Assembly: GCF_014639795.1 (NCBI RefSeq)
Contig: NZ_BMGC01000016.1
Span: 24,256-88,255 of the forward strand
Direction: 5' to 3'
DNA: 64,000 bases
Origin: Gordonia jinhuaensis
GTDB taxonomy: Bacteria > Actinomycetota > Actinomycetes > Mycobacteriales > Mycobacteriaceae
Shown here: piece after piece, positions 18,693-27,572 of the stretch
Layout: every line of letters starts with the position of its first letter
Numbering within the stretch: position 1 is the stretch's first letter
Position numbers and translations under genes: made by a program
Notes under the pieces: model-generated
Told to the model about the DNA's origin: nothing
What the model saw: the letters and a program-made list of their open reading frames with translations, nothing else
The model's database searches: none

Positions 18693-18984
18693 GACGGTGA
18701 AAAATGTGTGATCGTCCCAACGTCGGACCGGGGTGGTTCGGGTTCCCGAACGCAGCGCCGACGGGTGTTGTCTTGTCCCTGTTCAGTTGCTGTGATGTAC
18801 CGGGAGCGACCGCCGATGTGGCGGTTGTCGCCCGAAACGACGCTACTCCGGCACATGCGGAGGCCGGTTCGTGCGCCGCGAAACCGGACACGGATTTCCC
18901 CTCGAACCGGTCTACTCTGTAACGACCGGCGGGATCGGCAAGGGGTGACGACGATGAATTGTGGGCAGATGGGGGAGTGCGACC

Positions 18985-19875
18985 GTGTCGAGTGATGGCT
19001 GCTGGTCGACGATCATCTGCACCGGTTCCGAGCGTGCCGCGCTCGGCGACACCAGCGATCCCGGATGGGTGCTCGGATGTCGGCTCGGACTCGGTCATCG
19101 CGGCAACCACGCCACCGATGCCGAGGTGGTGCCGCGCTACGACCGCCGTCGCTGGCTGGAATGGAATGACGTCGATGATCACGCGCTCTCCCTGATCGAG
19201 CGCAACCCGTGCCCGGTGACCAACACAGCGGGCACATCGTGCATGCTCTTCGCCGACCACCCGGGCGTGCACTGGTTCGCCCGCACCAACGGCCACGCAC
19301 CCGCCCCCGCGATGCCGCCGCAGCCGCGTATCGACACCATGCCGCGCCTGTCGGTGCCGCACACCGCGATGCTCACCGAGAACCCGGCAGTGGTGGAGGA
19401 GAGCGCTGGGCGCGAGGATGCTGAACCGGAGAATGCCGCGCGGGAGAACGTCGGATCCGAGGACGCGTCACCCGAACAGCAGGCTGCGCCGGCCACCGAT
19501 CCCGATGCTCCCGACACGCGTCCGTTCCGGAGTCTGGCCGGTCGTGCGTCACCTGTCGACCGGCCGGCGCAACGCCGGCGCCCGGACGCCTCGCGCCACG
19601 AGGCGCCGGCGGAGCGGCCCGACGGGTTGCGGGCGCGGCCCGAGGGCGGGCGACGGTACAAACCCGACGTCGACGCCGAGTCAGCCCCGGCTGTCGGATC
19701 GCATGAGGCGAGCGCCGGAGACCTGGTCGCGGTGACGGGAAGCCGTCATGCGCGACCCGGCGCCGCCGAGGAGAGCGTCGGACCGGAGCCGGGGAACCGG
19801 GCCGAACTCGGTGCTGCTCTCGACGCGCTGGCCGCGGCTCTGACCCAGCTGGCCCAGGCCATCCGCAAGATGTGA
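18985..19875 (+). CDS. Conserved-looking protein of unknown function with C-terminal helix
   Basis: A 296-residue protein with no family I recognise. Residues 1-125 look folded and contain a Cys/His/Trp-rich stretch (NPCPVTNTAGTSCM, then HPGVHWFARTNGH). Residues 130-265 are a Glu/Pro/Arg-rich, probably disordered linker. The last 30 residues form a Leu/Ala-rich amphipathic helix (ALDALAAALTQLAQAIRKM). No signal peptide or membrane segment is visible. I used GTG at 18985, which begins just before the folded part; other in-frame GTGs lie upstream at 18961. It converges on the threonine aldolase gene with an 11-bp gap. Confidence 0.6.
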   Translation: MSSDGCWSTIICTGSERAALGDTSDPGWVLGCRLGLGHRGNHATDAEVVPRYDRRRWLEWNDVDDHALSLIERNPCPVTNTAGTSCMLFADHPGVHWFARTNGHAPAPAMPPQPRIDTMPRLSVPHTAMLTENPAVVEESAGREDAEPENAARENVGSEDASPEQQAAPATDPDAPDTRPFRSLAGRASPVDRPAQRRRPDASRHEAPAERPDGLRARPEGGRRYKPDVDAESAPAVGSHEASAGDLVAVTGSRHARPGAAEESVGPEPGNRAELGAALDALAAALTQLAQAIRKM

Positions 19876-19886
19876 GATCGCGCTGC

Positions 19887-20969
19887 TCAACCGGCCAGTG
19901 CGGTGGTCGAGCGCGCGATGGCCGCGACGAAGGCGTCCACGTCGGAGTCGGTGGTGTCGAAACTGCACATCCAGCGCACCTCGCCGGTCGCACTGTTCCA
20001 GTCGTAGAAGTGGAAGTCGCGGCGTAGCTCGTCGGCGACACCCGGGGGCAGCGTCGCGAACACGGCGTTGACCTGCGTCGGCTGTGTGAACGTGACCCCC
20101 TGGATGGATCCATCGGCCAGCCCGGCCTCGACACCCGCGCGCAGCCGAGCGGCCGCCGCATTCGCCGCGCGGGCATTGCGCAGGAACAACTCATCGGTGA
20201 GCAGTGCGGTCAGTTGCGCGGAGACGAAGCGCATCTTCGAGGCGAGCTGCATACGGTGTTTGCGCAGATAGGGCAGCCCCGTGGCGGCCTGCGGGTCGAG
20301 CACCACGATCGCCTCGGCGCCCAGGGCGCCGTTCTTGGTGCCACCGAAACTCACCACGTCCACACCGACGTCGCGGGTGAATGCCCGCAACGGGAGGTCC
20401 AGGGCGGCGGCCGCATTCGCCAGGCGTGCGCCGTCGACGTACACCCGCATCCCGGCGGCGTGGCTGTACTGGGTGATCGCCGCGATCTCCTCGGGGGTGT
20501 AGAGCGTCCCGAGTTCGCTCGACTGGGTGAGGTAGACCGCGAGCGGCTGGGCACGGTGTTCATCGCCGTATCCCCACGCCTGGGTGGCGATCAGCTCGGG
20601 TGTGAGCTTGCCGTCGGGGGTGGGCACGGTCAGCAGTTTGATACCGGCCTTCTCCGGTGCGCCGCCCTCGTCGGTGTGGATGTGGGCGGTCGCCGAGCAG
20701 ATCACCGCGCCCCACGGCGGCAGCATCGACAACAGGCCCACCACGTTCGCGCCGGTGCCGTTGAACACCGGGAACGCCGTCGCGCCGGTCCCGAAGTGTT
20801 CGGCGACCAGCGTCTGCAGCCGCTGCGTCTCCGAGTCGGCGCCGTAGGCCCGGTCGTGACCGACGTTGACTGCCGCGAGGGCGGCGAGGATCTCGGGTGA
20901 AGCTCCTGAATAGTTGTCCGAGGCAAAGGTGTGGGGCCCGGTGAACTCGGTGGCGACGCGATCACTCAT
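19887..20969 (-). CDS. Threonine aldolase family PLP enzyme
   Basis: A 360-residue fold-type I PLP enzyme of the threonine aldolase/beta-eliminating lyase family, which splits L-threonine or L-allo-threonine to glycine and acetaldehyde. The PLP lysine is in SFGGTKNGALGAEA; the N-terminal FASDNYSGASPEI and the middle YVDGARLANAA are typical. ATG at 20969 begins the conserved N-terminus. It is divergent from csoR, with 180 bases between holding two CsoR-type operators, so copper might affect its promoter too. Low-specificity activity is a family expectation, not shown here. Confidence 0.88.
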   Translation of the reverse strand: MSDRVATEFTGPHTFASDNYSGASPEILAALAAVNVGHDRAYGADSETQRLQTLVAEHFGTGATAFPVFNGTGANVVGLLSMLPPWGAVICSATAHIHTDEGGAPEKAGIKLLTVPTPDGKLTPELIATQAWGYGDEHRAQPLAVYLTQSSELGTLYTPEEIAAITQYSHAAGMRVYVDGARLANAAAALDLPLRAFTRDVGVDVVSFGGTKNGALGAEAIVVLDPQAATGLPYLRKHRMQLASKMRFVSAQLTALLTDELFLRNARAANAAAARLRAGVEAGLADGSIQGVTFTQPTQVNAVFATLPPGVADELRRDFHFYDWNSATGEVRWMCSFDTTDSDVDAFVAAIARSTTALAG

Positions 20970-21050
20970 ATCCGTAATCCTGCTCGCCGCCTATCCTCGC
21001 CGCGTCATGTGGGTGCGCGTTGTCGTTGCCCACCACATTCGGCTGAGCAC

Positions 21051-21070
21051 ATACCCTACCGGGGTAGGAT
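21051..21070. promoter_or_regulatory. CsoR-type operator, distal site before csoR
   Basis: ATACCCTACCGGGGTAGGAT is an imperfect inverted repeat with G/C tracts flanked by ATA/TAG ends. It lies about 80 bases before the csoR start and 18 bases from the proximal site, so it may be a second CsoR binding site or a promoter-overlapping one. It matches the consensus less well than its neighbour. Confidence 0.5.
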
Positions 21071-21087
21071 TTATCGACGCGCCGTGC

Positions 21088-21105
21088 TATACCAGATGGG
21101 GGTAT
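21088..21105. promoter_or_regulatory. CsoR-type operator, proximal site before csoR
   Basis: TATACC-AGATG-GGGGTAT has the same outer bases and spacing as the site before copB. It ends 44 bases before the csoR ATG, as expected for autoregulation of a csoR-copZ-copA operon. Confidence 0.72.
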
Positions 21106-21149
21106 GCGGGAAGGTACCGCGACACGAGTATCAGACAGGGGCGAGGGCC

Positions 21150-21491
21150 ATGGCCGATCCGGATGAGCAGGATGTGACCGCAGCGGTGACGCCGGACGAG
21201 GCGCATGCGCCGCACGGATACATCCACCGCAAGGACGACTATCTCAAACGGCTGCGGCGTATCGAAGGACAGGCGCGCGGCCTGCAGCGGATGGTCGACG
21301 AAGAGGCCTACTGCATCGACATCCTCACCCAGGTCACCGCGATGACCAAGGCGCTGCAGGCTGTGAGCATCGGTCTGCTCGAGGAGCACATGAACCACTG
21401 CGTGGTCCACGCCGCTCAGGAGAGTGACGAAGCCGGCCAGCTCAAGGTCAAAGAAGCCATGGACGCCATCGCGCGCCTGGTGAAGTCCTGA
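21150..21491 (+). CDS. csoR: CsoR-family copper-sensing repressor
   Basis: A 113-residue all-helical repressor that releases DNA when it binds Cu(I). The three copper ligands are present with the family's exact spacing: Cys55, His80 and Cys84 (C-x24-H-x3-C). The conserved start of helix 1 (DDYLKRLRRIEGQARGL) is also clear. About 25 residues precede the core. ATG at 21150 follows a G-rich AGGGGCGAGGG. It heads a likely operon with copZ and copA and is preceded by two operator-like repeats. A formaldehyde (FrmR) or nickel (RcnR) sensor is excluded by the ligand pattern. Confidence 0.94.
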   Translation: MADPDEQDVTAAVTPDEAHAPHGYIHRKDDYLKRLRRIEGQARGLQRMVDEEAYCIDILTQVTAMTKALQAVSIGLLEEHMNHCVVHAAQESDEAGQLKVKEAMDAIARLVKS

Positions 21492-21563
21492 CCGCAGCCT
21501 TCTCGTCGAACGACACGTGCCATCCGCACCCTTATCAATGAAGACAATTCAGGAGGTTCGATC

Positions 21564-21770
21564 GTGAGCGCCACCGCCACATTCACCGTCACCGGTATGA
21601 CCTGTAGCCATTGCGTCGCCTCGGTCACCGAAGAGGTGTCCGAGATCCCCGGCGTCGAGAAGGTCGACGTCGACCTCGACACCGGTGCGGTGTCGATCGC
21701 CTCCGCCGAGCCGCTGGAGCGTGCCGCGGTCGAGTCCGCTGTGCGTGAGGCGGGTTACGAGCTGGTCTGA
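21564..21770 (+). CDS. copZ: Copper chaperone CopZ (HMA domain)
   Basis: A 68-residue single heavy-metal-associated domain with the Cu(I)-binding motif MTCSHC near residue 13. It carries Cu(I) in the cytoplasm to the CopA pump or to CsoR. The GTG start at 21564 has a clear AGGAGG at 21551-21556. Its stop shares one base with the copA start (TGATG), so translation is coupled. Confidence 0.94.
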   Translation: MSATATFTVTGMTCSHCVASVTEEVSEIPGVEKVDVDLDTGAVSIASAEPLERAAVESAVREAGYELV

Positions 21771-24055
21771 TGAGCGCCACACCGGTGGTGCCCGATGCCG
21801 CCGACACCGCGACCGTCGATGCCGTCGATCTCGACATCACTGGCATGACATGTGCCTCGTGTGCGTCGCGAATCGAGCGCAAACTCAACAAGATCGACGG
21901 CGCGCAGGCCACGGTGAACTATGCGACCGAGCGCGCGCATGTGCGGCTGTCGCGTGGTGACTTGTCGCCGTCGGAGTTGATCGCCACGGTCCGCGCGGCC
22001 GGCTATGACGCCGCGGTGGCTCACCGCGCCGACGCCGCCTCCGATGAGACCGCGGCGACACGCGACGCTGAACTCGCCTCGATGCGTAGTCGGCTGATCG
22101 TCGCAGTCGCCCTTGCCATCCCGGTCATCGTGCTCGCGATGGTGCCGGCATGGCAGTTCGACGGCTGGCAGTGGGTGAGTCTGGTCCTGACGATCCCGGT
22201 GGTCTTCTGGTGCGGAGCCGGATTCCACCGCGCCGCCGCGGTGAACCTGCGCCACGGTGCGGCGACGATGGACACGCTCATCTCGGTGGGCACCATGGCC
22301 GCGTTCTGGTGGTCGGTGTACGCGTTGGTCGTCGGCGACGCCGGGATGATCGGGATGCGGCATTCACTGGAATGGGTCTCGTCCTCCGGCGGTGCCGACG
22401 CGATCTACCTGGAAGCGGCCGCCGGTGTCACCGCATTCGTCCTGGCGGGTCGGTACTTCGAACTGCGCTCCAGGCGCAACGCCGGCGCAGCTCTGCGGTC
22501 GCTGATGTCGTTGGGAGCCAAGGACGTCAGCATTCTCGACCCGGATGCGCAGCGTGAGCGTCGGATCAGTGTGTCGGACTTGTCGGTCGGTGATCTCATG
22601 GTGGTACGCCCTGGTGAGACGATCGCCACCGACGGCACGGTGACCCAGGGACGTTCGGCAGTGGACGCCTCGATGATCACCGGTGAGTCGGTCCCGGTGG
22701 AGACCGCACCCGGCGACCGGGTGGTGGGCGGGACCGTCAACACGTCGGGCCGGATGATCGTGCGCGCCGATCGTGTGGGATCGGATACGCAGATGGCGCA
22801 GATGGCGCGCATGGTCGCGCAGGCGCAGAACGACAAGGCGCATGTCGCGCGACTGGCCGACCGCATCTCCGGCTATTTCGTGCCTGCGGTGATCGTGATC
22901 GCGATCATCACCGCTGTCGCGTGGATCGCGTCGGGAGCGGATGCGGTATCGGCCTTCACCGCTGCGGTCGCGGTGCTCATCATCGCCTGCCCGTGTGCGC
23001 TGGGCTTGGCTACGCCGACCGCGCTGATGATCGGCACCGCTCGTGGCGCCCGCGCCGGGATCCTCATCAAAGGCCCTGCCGCGCTGGAATCCTCGGGTCC
23101 GATCGACACCGTCGTCTTCGACAAGACGGGGACCCTGACCACCGGCCACATGACGGTCGAGCGCGTGACCACGCGCACCGGCGGCGGTAGTGAATCCCCC
23201 GAGGGCAGGCGCGTGCTGCGGATGGCCGCAGCCGTGGAGAACGCCTCCGAACACCCGATCGCCCGCGCGATCGTGCGGGCGGCGGCCGAGCACGGACCGA
23301 TCGCTGATGTGGACGACTTCGTGGCCACCCCCGGCTTCGGTGCGAGCGGTGTGGTCGACGGATGCGAGGCCAGCGTGGGTCGAACCGACCGGTGCGACCT
23401 ACCCGACGCCCTGCACGCGGCCGTCGAGGATGCCCTCGCATCCGGCGCCGACAGTGCGGTCACCGTGGTGAGCGTTGTCGTGGACGGCCGGGTCGAGGCC
23501 GTGATCAGTATCTCCGATCCCCCGAAAGAGCATGCGGAGACGGCGATCTCGGAACTACACCGCTCCGGAATAAGGACCGTCCTGCTCACCGGCGACCGAC
23601 AGGAGGTCGGTGAGCAGGTGGGCGCTGCCGTGGGCGTCGACGAGGTGATCGGCGGAGTCGACCCCGCCGGAAAAGTGGAGGCTGTCAACCGGCTGCGGTC
23701 CACCGGTGCCCGCGTGGCGATGGTCGGCGACGGAGTCAACGACGCCGCCGCGATCGCGAGCGCCGATCTGGGTGTGGCGATGGGGGCCGGCAGTGATGTC
23801 GCGATCAACGCCGGCGACCTGACCGTGGTCGGTGACGATCCGCGCGGCGTGGTCGATGCGATCCGCCTCGCGCGCGCGACGTTGCGGGTGATCCACGGAA
23901 ACCTCTTCTGGGCCTTCGCCTACAACGTGGCAGCGATCCCGTTGGCGGCCGCCGGACTGCTCAATCCGATGATCGCCGGTGCTGCGATGGCCGTGTCGTC
24001 GGCGTTCGTTGTGGGTAACAGCCTGCGGCTCACCAGGTTTCGTACGCTGCGCTGA
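21770..24055 (+). CDS. copA: Copper-exporting P1B ATPase CopA with N-terminal HMA domain
   Basis: A 761-residue copper pump. It has one HMA domain (CASC, Cys28/Cys31), eight expected membrane helices, TGES, the CPC metal motif (about 407-409), DKTGT (about Asp451), [16 protein letters not shown] and the YN helix near the end. Here the hinge motif reads NDAAAIAS rather than the more common NDAPALA, a small deviation. It ends with the normal NSLRLTRF and lacks the tail seen in the first ATPase of this window. It lies in the csoR-copZ-copA operon. The stop codon lies inside a hairpin shared with the convergent amaP-like gene. Confidence 0.95.
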   Translation: MSATPVVPDAADTATVDAVDLDITGMTCASCASRIERKLNKIDGAQATVNYATERAHVRLSRGDLSPSELIATVRAAGYDAAVAHRADAASDETAATRDAELASMRSRLIVAVALAIPVIVLAMVPAWQFDGWQWVSLVLTIPVVFWCGAGFHRAAAVNLRHGAATMDTLISVGTMAAFWWSVYALVVGDAGMIGMRHSLEWVSSSGGADAIYLEAAAGVTAFVLAGRYFELRSRRNAGAALRSLMSLGAKDVSILDPDAQRERRISVSDLSVGDLMVVRPGETIATDGTVTQGRSAVDASMITGESVPVETAPGDRVVGGTVNTSGRMIVRADRVGSDTQMAQMARMVAQAQNDKAHVARLADRISGYFVPAVIVIAIITAVAWIASGADAVSAFTAAVAVLIIACPCALGLATPTALMIGTARGARAGILIKGPAALESSGPIDTVVFDKTGTLTTGHMTVERVTTRTGGGSESPEGRRVLRMAAAVENASEHPIARAIVRAAAEHGPIADVDDFVATPGFGASGVVDGCEASVGRTDRCDLPDALHAAVEDALASGADSAVTVVSVVVDGRVEAVISISDPPKEHAETAISELHRSGIRTVLLTGDRQEVGEQVGAAVGVDEVIGGVDPAGKVEAVNRLRSTGARVAMVGDGVNDAAAIASADLGVAMGAGSDVAINAGDLTVVGDDPRGVVDAIRLARATLRVIHGNLFWAFAYNVAAIPLAAAGLLNPMIAGAAMAVSSAFVVGNSLRLTRFRTLR

Positions 24056-24068
24056 TCTGCTCAGCGCA
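24048..24068. terminator. Short bidirectional hairpin between copA and the AmaP-like gene
   Basis: TGCGCTGA (24048-24055), loop TCTGC, TCAGCGCA (24061-24068) form a perfect 8-bp stem. Each arm contains the stop codon of one convergent gene (copA TGA at 24053-24055; the minus-strand TGA at 24061-24063). There is no T tract, which is common in actinobacteria. Confidence 0.45.
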
Positions 24069-24636
24069 CGCGGGAGGCGCTGTCACGCGCTCCGTCCAGG
24101 TGGACCAGGAACCGTGGCCGCAGCGACTCATCGGGTAGGGCGACACGCAGGTTCTCGGCGGCTTCGCGGAGGCGGGCGATGATGTCGTCGTAGGACACCT
24201 CCGGCGCCGCGACGACGGTCACCTGCACGAGTTCACGCTTGCGGTCGTCGAGGGCGCGGGCCTTCGCCGAGGTGATCTCCGGAGCCGCTGCGATCTCGTC
24301 GGCGATGGCGTCGGCCACCTTGTTCGGCGCGAGAGTGAGCTTGCCGCCGGCATTGGACCCGGGCAACGACAGCGTGCGGGCGCGCTGCGGACGAACGTTC
24401 ACCGCGAGCAGCCAGATTCCCAGAACCACACCGATGACCGCGACCCCGACGAGTGCCCACACCCACCAGCTCGAATCCGGGGCGGTGCGAAACCAGTTGA
24501 GGTCCAGTCGCTGCATCCGATCATGGATCCACGACGCGTTGGATTTCCAGCCGATGGCTGCGGCGCCCACGACGATCATGGCCGCGCCGACGATGAACAC
24601 GATGAGGCGATTGAATGCCGCTGGTCCGTGATTCAT
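24061..24636 (-). CDS. AmaP-like membrane anchor for Asp23 proteins
   Basis: A 191-residue protein with two hydrophobic helices (about 10-28 and 57-80) and a soluble C-terminal domain. The layout matches AmaP, which tethers Asp23/Gls24 proteins to the membrane in Gram-positive bacteria. Its start overlaps the stop of the upstream DUF6286-like gene by four bases. It is the last gene of a minus-strand run rich in Asp23 proteins, which supports the call. The soluble part has no enzymatic motif. Confidence 0.72.
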   Translation of the reverse strand: MNHGPAAFNRLIVFIVGAAMIVVGAAAIGWKSNASWIHDRMQRLDLNWFRTAPDSSWWVWALVGVAVIGVVLGIWLLAVNVRPQRARTLSLPGSNAGGKLTLAPNKVADAIADEIAAAPEITSAKARALDDRKRELVQVTVVAAPEVSYDDIIARLREAAENLRVALPDESLRPRFLVHLDGARDSASRVR

Positions 24637-25268
24637 GCCGAGACCTCCGTGGTGTGTTCGGTGCCGGTGCCGGTGCCGGTGCTGCTGGTGCCCGTGCTCG
24701 TGTCGCTGTCTGACGTACCGTGGTGCGCATCTGTGGTCACCGGGATCACACGGGTCTTCACCGTCACCTTCAACGGTTTCACTGTTCCCGACAGGGCCTG
24801 GGTGACCTTCGACGACACCTCGTCGGAGGCGGCGGCGTCGGTGGTGACGATCCGTACGGTGGCGCGGCGCCTGCCGACCACGGTGTGCGCTTTGTGCACC
24901 GAGTCGACCGTTCGGGCCACCGCACTCGCGCGCCGGGCGAGGTCACCACGTCGGGTCCAGGTCCACTCGTCGTAGATGCCGACGTGGGTGCGTCGTCGTA
25001 GGAGCAGCGAGGAGCACACCAGGATCAGGCCGACAACCACGAGGGCGATGGCAGCTACCCACATCCACGTCGACCAGCTGATGTGGCCGAACCAGCGGAA
25101 AGCGGCTGCGTACCACTCGGTTCCCGAGATCCAGCCCGCCTCGATGATGAGATCGTGCACCGCGATGGCGGCCAGGGCGAGAAAGCCGATGGCGATGATC
25201 GTGCCGTAGTAGACGGCCGACGGCAGCGCGGTCGGCGTCTTCAGGCTCTTCACGTTCGTCCTACTCAT
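24633..25268 (-). CDS. DUF6286-like two-helix membrane protein of the Asp23 cluster
   Basis: A 211-residue protein with two membrane helices (about 19-42 and 68-92), a basic soluble segment with an Asp23-like strand pattern (ATVRIVTTDA, VKTRVIPVT) and a Ser/Thr/Gly-rich tail from DNA with a repeated GGTGCC. Membrane-anchored proteins of this type regularly accompany Asp23 genes in actinobacteria. Function is unknown. It is translationally coupled to the AmaP-like gene (ATGA overlap). The 112-bp gap upstream holds only a doubtful 26-codon frame. Confidence 0.65.
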   Translation of the reverse strand: MSRTNVKSLKTPTALPSAVYYGTIIAIGFLALAAIAVHDLIIEAGWISGTEWYAAAFRWFGHISWSTWMWVAAIALVVVGLILVCSSLLLRRRTHVGIYDEWTWTRRGDLARRASAVARTVDSVHKAHTVVGRRRATVRIVTTDAAASDEVSSKVTQALSGTVKPLKVTVKTRVIPVTTDAHHGTSDSDTSTGTSSTGTGTGTEHTTEVSA

Positions 25269-25380
25269 GGTGATGCTCGCTCATTGTGCGCCTCTTTCGA
25301 CGTCGTCTACCTCGCCGGGGGAGAAGTCCTCGGCGGTGTGGTGTGGCGGATGCAGATCCATGTGGTTGATGAGTGCAGGT

Positions 25381-25782
25381 CTATTCGGGACCCGTGTGGC
25401 TGCGCAGTGAGCTACGCGCGACCAACTCGGCGACGTCCACATCCACGCGAGTGGGGGTGATACCGGTGAGTTCCTGGACGCGTCCGGTCACATGGGCGCG
25501 AACGTCGTTGCACACCTTGGTGATCGGCGAGGGCCACAGCACCGCGATGGAGATGGAGAAGGTCGCGGGCTCGTGCATCTCGGCGAGTGCATGCGGTGTA
25601 CCGCGTCCGCCGAGCAATCCCTGACCGCTGCGCGCGATCACACCGTCGACCTCGAGGGCCGCGGTCTCGGCGATCTTCACCCCGACCCGGTCCTTGTAAG
25701 TCAGGGTGCCGCGGTCGCCCGCGACTCTCGGCAGGGTGTCCGCCGCCGACGACGAGTCGCCGTGCGGCGCCGGCTCAGCCAC
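25381..25782 (-). CDS. Asp23/Gls24-family envelope stress protein
   Basis: A 133-residue protein with the Asp23 core: VAxxAALEVDGV near residue 38-47, a central strand with FSISIAVLWPSPI, and a C-terminal RVDVDVAELV. Asp23 proteins polymerise beneath the membrane and affect cell-envelope stress responses in firmicutes; in actinobacteria the role is less known. The GTG start at 25782 lies inside the end of the preceding DUF2273-like gene (8-bp overlap). Confidence 0.8.
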   Translation of the reverse strand: MAEPAPHGDSSSAADTLPRVAGDRGTLTYKDRVGVKIAETAALEVDGVIARSGQGLLGGRGTPHALAEMHEPATFSISIAVLWPSPITKVCNDVRAHVTGRVQELTGITPTRVDVDVAELVARSSLRSHTGPE

Positions 25783-25954
25783 GGTTCCGGCTCCGCAGCA
25801 AGGCCATCAGGTCGATCGTCCCGTCGCGCTGCAGACCGATAGCCAGGCCGATGACACCCAGGACGATCGCCAGGATGAAGCCCCCGAAACCCCCGGTGGT
25901 CGCTGCGATGGCCAGCAGCAGCCCGACGAACAGACCGATTATTGCGTTGCTCAT
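25775..25954 (-). CDS. DUF2273-like small membrane protein
   Basis: A 59-residue protein with two short, Gly/Ala/Ile-rich hydrophobic stretches, the second read GFILAIVLGVIGLAIGLQ, and a basic end (RSRNRG). DUF2273 proteins are small membrane proteins encoded beside Asp23 and AmaP genes, and the position here fits exactly. It starts at ATG 25954 with AGGAAT upstream and overlaps the next Asp23 gene by eight bases. Confidence 0.72.
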   Translation of the reverse strand: MSNAIIGLFVGLLLAIAATTGGFGGFILAIVLGVIGLAIGLQRDGTIDLMALLRSRNRG

Positions 25955-26025
25955 GATTCCTGCCTCGGATCAGATGTGGTGCACGTGGGTTGGTTTCACG
26001 TGGGTTGGTTGTCACGTGGGTTGGG

Positions 26026-26391
26026 TCAGATGTCGAAATACTTGCGGCCGCCGCGGATACGACGGGCACGTGTGCGTGCGGTGTGAGACCTGCGGACCTT
26101 TCTGCTGAGGTCGGCCCTGCGGGCGTCGGCTGCCCGCACCCGGGCGGCGAGTTGCCGCCGCCAGCGGCGAACCGGACCGCCGGCGACGAAGACATCGGGT
26201 GCGGGAGCCTCAGCCGGCGGCGATACGACGCCGGAGCGGGTGCCCGGATCGGGATGAAGGGCGTCGAACCGCCGCAGCGCCTCGATCAGCCGATCCGGGT
26301 CGCCCCCGTGGTCGGGGTGGTTGGCCTTGATGATCTCGCGGCGCATACGCTTTCGGCGTTCATCCGCGGTCTCCTCGGGCTCCCCGGTCAC
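26026..26391 (-). CDS. Small J-domain-like protein (HPD motif) in the Asp23 cluster
   Basis: A 121-residue protein. Residues 10-45 read like helix II, loop and helix III of a DnaJ J-domain, with the diagnostic HPD followed by HGGDPDRLIEALRRFD. Helix I is missing or very short. The remainder is an Ala/Pro linker and a strongly basic tail (many Arg, ending GRKYFDI). J-domains stimulate Hsp70 (DnaK) ATPase activity, so this may recruit DnaK to the Asp23 complex; that is inference. It overlaps the upstream Asp23-like gene by four bases (ATGA), which indicates co-translation. It has no zinc-finger or substrate domain of DnaJ. Confidence 0.65.
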   Translation of the reverse strand: MTGEPEETADERRKRMRREIIKANHPDHGGDPDRLIEALRRFDALHPDPGTRSGVVSPPAEAPAPDVFVAGGPVRRWRRQLAARVRAADARRADLSRKVRRSHTARTRARRIRGGRKYFDI

Positions 26392-26792
26392 GACCTCTCG
26401 ACTCCCACTGCGTTCTCGCCAGCCGTGTTCGGTTCTGCGATGTCCTCGACGACCACATCCATCGGTCGCCCGGCGATTACCTGCGCCACCCCGCGGACCT
26501 CGTTGGCCGTCGCGAGGATCGGCCGGGACAGATCCACGTCGATGTGCACCTCACCCTTCTCGTCGGACAGTTTCACACCGACGATGCGGTGTCCGGGCAT
26601 GTAGGTGGCGACCTCACCGAACCGTCCGCCCGACATGGCCGCGACCCCGTCGACGGCGAGAACCGCCTCGGAGACGTCGCGGGCGATGTCACCGGCGCGC
26701 CGGTCAGATCCCGCGTCATCGGCTGTCCCGGCGCCCGATTGCGCCGTGTCCGTTGATGTGATGTCGGATTCCGGTGTCTCAGAGGTCATCAC
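26388..26792 (-). CDS. Asp23/Gls24-like protein
   Basis: A 134-residue protein. After a Ser/Thr/Asp-rich head of 30 residues comes an Asp23-like core: VSEAVLAVDGVAAM, the strand GHRIVGVKLS, then VHIDVDL and the final VRGVAQVIAG with MDVVVEDI. It is more divergent than the two other members. It overlaps the J-like gene downstream and starts seven bases after the upstream Asp23 gene ends. Confidence 0.65.
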   Translation of the reverse strand: MMTSETPESDITSTDTAQSGAGTADDAGSDRRAGDIARDVSEAVLAVDGVAAMSGGRFGEVATYMPGHRIVGVKLSDEKGEVHIDVDLSRPILATANEVRGVAQVIAGRPMDVVVEDIAEPNTAGENAVGVERS

Positions 26793-26799
26793 ATCACGC

Positions 26800-27333
26800 T
26801 CACTGGACGCGCGGCTCGGACCGATCGGAATCGTCGTTGTCGTCGTCCTCGTCGGCGAAGTGAACGTCGTGAACCATGATGTTCACCTCGGTGACCTCGA
26901 GCCCGGTCATGCCGCTGATGGCCCCGATGACGTTCTCGCGCACCGCCTGTGCCAGCTGATGGATCGCCACGCCGTATTCGGCGACCAGTCCGAGATCGAC
27001 GGCGGCCTGCTTCTCGCCGACCTCCACCGAAACGCCCTGGGTCAGATTCTGTGTGGTGCCGGGAATGACTTCGCGGACTCGGCCGACCATGCGTGATGCG
27101 GCACCGCCGAGGTCATGGACGCCATCGATCTCGCGGGCTGCGATGCCGGCGATCTTGGCCACCACCGTGTCGGCGATGGATGTCTTGCCGTGTGCGTCGA
27201 TCAGTGCGCTGCCCGAATCGCCGACGGCGATCTCGCGTGAGGGATCCGAGCTCGTCGACGCGCTGGATGTGGCCGACGACGAGGAGTTCGCCTTCGTGCT
27301 GTCGGTGGTGGCGCCGGTGTCAGGGCTGCTCAT
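26800..27333 (-). CDS. Asp23/Gls24-family envelope stress protein, first gene of the cluster
   Basis: A 177-residue protein with a 45-residue Ser/Thr-rich disordered head and then a good Asp23 domain: IADTVVAKIAGIAAREIDGV, AAVDLGLVAEYGVAIHQLA and VTEVNIMVHDVHF, ending in an acidic DEDDDNDD tail. I chose ATG at 27333 because AAAGGAG lies just upstream (27340-27346 region); an in-frame extension to 27513 is not supported. It is divergent from an ECF sigma gene with 239 bases between, which probably holds both promoters. Confidence 0.82.
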   Translation of the reverse strand: MSSPDTGATTDSTKANSSSSATSSASTSSDPSREIAVGDSGSALIDAHGKTSIADTVVAKIAGIAAREIDGVHDLGGAASRMVGRVREVIPGTTQNLTQGVSVEVGEKQAAVDLGLVAEYGVAIHQLAQAVRENVIGAISGMTGLEVTEVNIMVHDVHFADEDDDNDDSDRSEPRVQ

Positions 27334-27572
27334 GAGAACACTCCTTTGCTGTGAGCGGGCCGTCGGATGGCGACGGTGCTCGTGTGACTCGACCCGAGCA
27401 CTGCGGCTGTGGTGTGAACCGGCTCGGGCGGGATGAAGCTGCGTACCTCGTACATGTGTTGAGTCGCTCGGCGCGTGCGGATTGCACGCAACGGGTGTGG
27501 TGATCCCGCTCACATCAACCTAGTCGCGGATTGGACTTTCGATTTGAGATCGTTCGTGATGGGGTGACACCT

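Noticed and set aside
25281..25361. A 26-codon frame between the Asp23 and DUF6286-like genes
   Set aside because: It overlaps no neighbour, has no ribosome site, and its product shows no feature; too short to support.
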